Assembly: GCF_017355955.1 (NCBI RefSeq)
Contig: NZ_JAFFID010000003.1
Span: 248,001 to 312,000 of the forward strand
DNA length: 64,000 bases
Source: Sabulibacter ruber
Lineage (GTDB): Bacteria; Bacteroidota; Bacteroidia; Cytophagales; Hymenobacteraceae
Direction of reading: 5' to 3'
The position numbers and the translations under genes are program-made. Each line of letters begins with the position of its first letter. The first letter of the stretch is position 1. The notes beneath the pieces were generated by a model, which ran no database searches, was not told the origin of the DNA, and saw only the letters and a list, made by a program, of their open reading frames with translations. This document shows positions 61,747 to 64,000 of the stretch, in pieces.

Positions 61747-62715
61747 CTATCCTACCAGCACCTTTTTCCGCTCCATCACAGCTTGCACAGCCTTGATGAT
61801 GTGCTCGTCATCCAGACCGTACTTTTTCATGAGCTGCTCTGGTGTACCGCTTTCCCCGAAGGTATCGTTCACGGCCACGTACTCCATGGGCACCGGATTG
61901 TGTTTCACCAGAAGCTGGGCAATGCTGTCGCCTAAACCACCAAGGCGGTTATGCTCCTCGGCACTTACCACGCAGCCGGTCTTGGCTACCGAAGCAAGAA
62001 CGGCTTCCTCATCCAGCGGTTTAATGGTGTGAATATTGATGATCTCGGCGGAAATGCCCATTTCAGCTAGTTTCTCACCGGCTTTGATGGCTTCCCACAC
62101 CAGGTGACCCGTCGCGAAAATGCTCACATCGGTTCCTTCGTTCACCATCCAGGCTTTCCCGATCACAAACTCCTGATCGGCTGGGGTAAACACCGGAATG
62201 ACCGGACGCCCGAAGCGCAGGTACACCGGCCCGTGATGATCAGCGATGGCAATGGTAGCGGCCTTAGTCTGGTTGTAGTCACAGGGGTTAATGACGGTCA
62301 TGCCCGGTAGCATTTTCATCATGCCTATGTCTTCCAGAATCTGGTGCGTGGCTCCGTCTTCGCCCAAGGTCAGACCCGCGTGCGAGGCGCAGATCTTCAC
62401 GTTTTTGTCTGAATAGGCAATGGACTGCCGGATCTGGTCGTACACCCGGCCCGTGGAGAAATTGGCGAAAGTACCAGTGTAAGGGATTTTTCCGCCAATG
62501 GTCATACCGGCGGCAATGCCCATCATGTTAGCCTCGGCAATTCCCACCTGGAAAAAGCGCTCAGGAAACTCCTTGATGAAGTCTGCCATTTTAAGGGAGC
62601 CCACCAGGTCAGCGCAGAGTGCTACCACATTCTCGTTTTTGCGGCCTACCTCCAGCAACCCCGCGCCAAAGCCAGAGCGGGTATCTTTAGACTCTGTATA
62701 AGTATATTTTTTCAT
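61747..62715 (-). CDS. Transketolase, C-terminal subunit
   Basis: A 322-residue protein from the ATG at 62715 (MKKYTYTESKDTRSGFG); an in-frame start 21 codons upstream does not match the family. It carries the pyrimidine-binding domain of transketolase (about 5-170; GIAEANMMGIAAGM, with the catalytic Glu) and the C-terminal domain (about 190-320). Known as the beta-like half of two-subunit transketolases. It needs the N-terminal subunit encoded 108 bp upstream. Pyruvate dehydrogenase-type E1 beta is less likely given the paired partner. Confidence 0.93.
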   Translation of the reverse strand: MKKYTYTESKDTRSGFGAGLLEVGRKNENVVALCADLVGSLKMADFIKEFPERFFQVGIAEANMMGIAAGMTIGGKIPYTGTFANFSTGRVYDQIRQSIAYSDKNVKICASHAGLTLGEDGATHQILEDIGMMKMLPGMTVINPCDYNQTKAATIAIADHHGPVYLRFGRPVIPVFTPADQEFVIGKAWMVNEGTDVSIFATGHLVWEAIKAGEKLAEMGISAEIINIHTIKPLDEEAVLASVAKTGCVVSAEEHNRLGGLGDSIAQLLVKHNPVPMEYVAVNDTFGESGTPEQLMKKYGLDDEHIIKAVQAVMERKKVLVG

Positions 62716-62765
62716 GTAGATGATTTCTTTTGAAACCTGCCCCATTGCAGGAATTTGATTGATGC

Positions 62766-62801
62766 GTTTACAGGCCACTTTTTGGAAAAGAAGCCCAAAA
62801 G
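62766..62801. repeat. Degenerate ~35-nt intergenic palindrome, copy
   Basis: GTTTACAGGCCACTTTTTGG then AAAAGAAGCCCAAAAG. It lies in the 108-bp space between the two transketolase subunit genes. Confidence 0.5.
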
Positions 62802-62823
62802 AAAATGATCAACAACCGCGGGC

Positions 62824-63687
62824 TTAATAGTCCTGCATGTTACAGGTAAGCTGCGCCAATGCCTGCTCTAACTGGGCATCATTTGGGGCCACCCCGTGCC
62901 ACTTGTGAGATCCCATCATGAAATCCACCCCGTGGCCCATGTTGGTCTGCATCAGGATCATGATAGGTTTCCCCTGGAAGGCTCTGCTTTTAGCTAGCTC
63001 CAGCCCCCTGATCACGTCTTCAAAATTGTTGCCGTTCATTTCCAGTACATCCCACCCAAAGGCTTCCCATTTGGCGCGCAGGTTCCCCAGAGACATGACC
63101 TTATCGGTAGGTCCGTCTATCTGCTGGCCGTTCACATCAATGGTGGAGATCAGGTTATCTACTTTGTGGTGCGGAGCAAACATGGCTGCTTCCCAAATCT
63201 GGCCTTCCTGCAATTCACCGTCACCGTGAAGTGTGAATACCAGGCTGTTATCGCCGTTCAGTTTCTTGGAGAGCGCCGCTCCAATGGCAACCGATAAACC
63301 CTGCCCCAGGGAACCGGAGGCAATCCGTACGCCTGGCAAGCCCTCATGGGTGGTGGGGTGCCCCTGCAAGCGGGAGTTCAGCTTGCGGAAGGTCTTGAGT
63401 TCGCTTACGTCAAAGTAACCGGCGCGGGCCAGCACACTGTACCATACCGGTGAGATGTGTCCGTTGGAAAGGAAAAACAGGTCCTCTCCCACTGCATCCA
63501 TGCTGAACTCTTTGTTGTGGTTCATGATCCGGAAATACAGGGCCACCAGAAAATCGGTACAACCAAGGGAACCGCCGGGGTGACCAGATTGGCAACCGTG
63601 CACCATGCGTACAACGTCTCGCCGCACCTGTTTGGCAATCTGCTCCAGTTCCTCTACCTGCACGGCTTCTTTTTCTTCTATCTGCAT
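62824..63687 (-). CDS. Transketolase, N-terminal (TPP-binding) subunit
   Basis: A 287-residue subunit with the thiamin-diphosphate-binding domain. GCQSGHPGGSLGCTDFLVALY (near 33) is the first signature; the ThDP motif is GDGELQEGQIWEA (near 155), ending in STIDVNGQQIDG. Reversible transfer of two-carbon units in the pentose phosphate pathway, together with the C-terminal subunit. The thiamin it needs links it to the thi operon at 28.7 kb. The transaldolase-like gene lies 114 bp upstream on the same strand. Confidence 0.94.
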   Translation of the reverse strand: MQIEEKEAVQVEELEQIAKQVRRDVVRMVHGCQSGHPGGSLGCTDFLVALYFRIMNHNKEFSMDAVGEDLFFLSNGHISPVWYSVLARAGYFDVSELKTFRKLNSRLQGHPTTHEGLPGVRIASGSLGQGLSVAIGAALSKKLNGDNSLVFTLHGDGELQEGQIWEAAMFAPHHKVDNLISTIDVNGQQIDGPTDKVMSLGNLRAKWEAFGWDVLEMNGNNFEDVIRGLELAKSRAFQGKPIMILMQTNMGHGVDFMMGSHKWHGVAPNDAQLEQALAQLTCNMQDY

Positions 63688-63801
63688 ATGTTCTGATTTG
63701 CTTTCTGATAAGGATTTAGATTGGAAGGAACTGCTTGAGAAAAAGACTATCCCACTGGGGAAAGTCTCTGGTAGCAGTGCTTTCCTGAAAAGATGAAATT
63801 G

Positions 63802-64000
63802 TTACAGAGCGTCTTCTATTACTTCTTTCATCTTATCGGCATCGGCAATGAACTTAGCCAAACCGTTATCGGTGAGCGGGTGCTTGAGGAGGCTAAGGAT
63901 TGGCTCCAGCGGACAGGTGCAGACATGCGCCCCGGCCTCGGCACATTTTACAATGTGGATGGAACTGCGGATAGAGGCCGCCAGAATCTGGGTTTCATAC
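63802..64000 (-). CDS. Transaldolase / fructose-6-phosphate aldolase, 3' part
   Basis: The 65 C-terminal residues of a class I aldolase, cut by the window edge. The segment YETQILAASIRSS (strand with the family's conserved ASxR), HVCTCPLEPILSLLKHPLTDNGL and the final helix KFIADADKMKEV match the small FSA/TalC-type transaldolases. Transaldolase or fructose-6-phosphate aldolase activity cannot be separated from this fragment. Likely the first gene of an operon with the two transketolase genes. Confidence 0.88.
   Translation of the reverse strand, partial: YETQILAASIRSSIHIVKCAEAGAHVCTCPLEPILSLLKHPLTDNGLAKFIADADKMKEVIEDAL

Overview
The window reads as chromosomal DNA of a Bacteroidota member, most likely Cytophagales/Hymenobacteraceae (Rufibacter-, Pontibacter- or Hymenobacter-like). 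The genus is inferred from protein style, not proven. Supporting signs are two large proteins ending in type IX secretion (T9SS type A) sorting domains, a long Bacteroidota-style amidophosphoribosyltransferase, DUF892 and pirin proteins, and few Shine-Dalgarno sequences. No rRNA, tRNA, CRISPR array, integrase or intact IS element was seen.

Layout. 0-6 kb holds housekeeping genes: pirin, aspA, a small conserved protein, an EamA permease and a purF homologue. 6.2-14 kb holds two long T9SS cargo proteins on the minus strand. 14.6-20.3 kb has a bacteriophytochrome photosensory core with no output domain, followed 45 bp later by a CheB-CheR-PAS-histidine kinase fusion; together they look like a split light receptor. 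20.6-23.2 kb has heme A synthase and a membrane histidine kinase. 23.6-26.1 kb is a tightly coupled four-gene TelA operon that includes a 58-codon gene. 26.5-28.3 kb has a DEAD-type helicase and a NUDIX hydrolase. 28.5-32.0 kb is a TPP-riboswitch-controlled thiamin salvage operon (thiM, thiE, thiD, tenA). An FAD-linked sugar/alditol oxidase follows.

From about 33.2 to 46.4 kb the sequence becomes strikingly AT-rich and every gene is on the minus strand. This island codes for a matrixin metalloprotease with an apparent MMP-like cysteine switch, an outer-membrane-like partner, a phospholipase-D-like protein, a lipoprotein, a large unrecognised protein, an M6 metalloprotease, a membrane protein with a helical tail, an M15 peptidoglycan peptidase, and a two-component pair whose kinase lacks a sensor. 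Most of the hydrolases have no signal peptide. This is the best candidate here for an undescribed system: a horizontally acquired set of hydrolytic effectors or toxins.

46.4-57 kb returns to normal composition: an ECF sigma factor with a cupin anti-sigma-like partner, an S9 peptidase, a lytic transglycosylase, a DUF892 protein, HrpB helicase, a small membrane protein and an MBL-fold hydrolase. 57.2-64 kb is a pentose module: a LacI-family regulator facing xylB-xylA with a perfect 20-bp palindromic operator between them. Convergent to it are a two-subunit transketolase and a transaldolase-like gene that runs off the window, so the route from xylose to the pentose phosphate pathway is nearly complete.

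Intergenic DNA outside the island carries three repeat families: about 18 copies of a degenerate ~35-nt palindrome at gene ends, two copies of a four-hairpin REP/BIME-like element (29646-29766, 56985-57132), and one 94-bp element with inverted ends (52459-52552). None of them occurs inside the AT-rich island.
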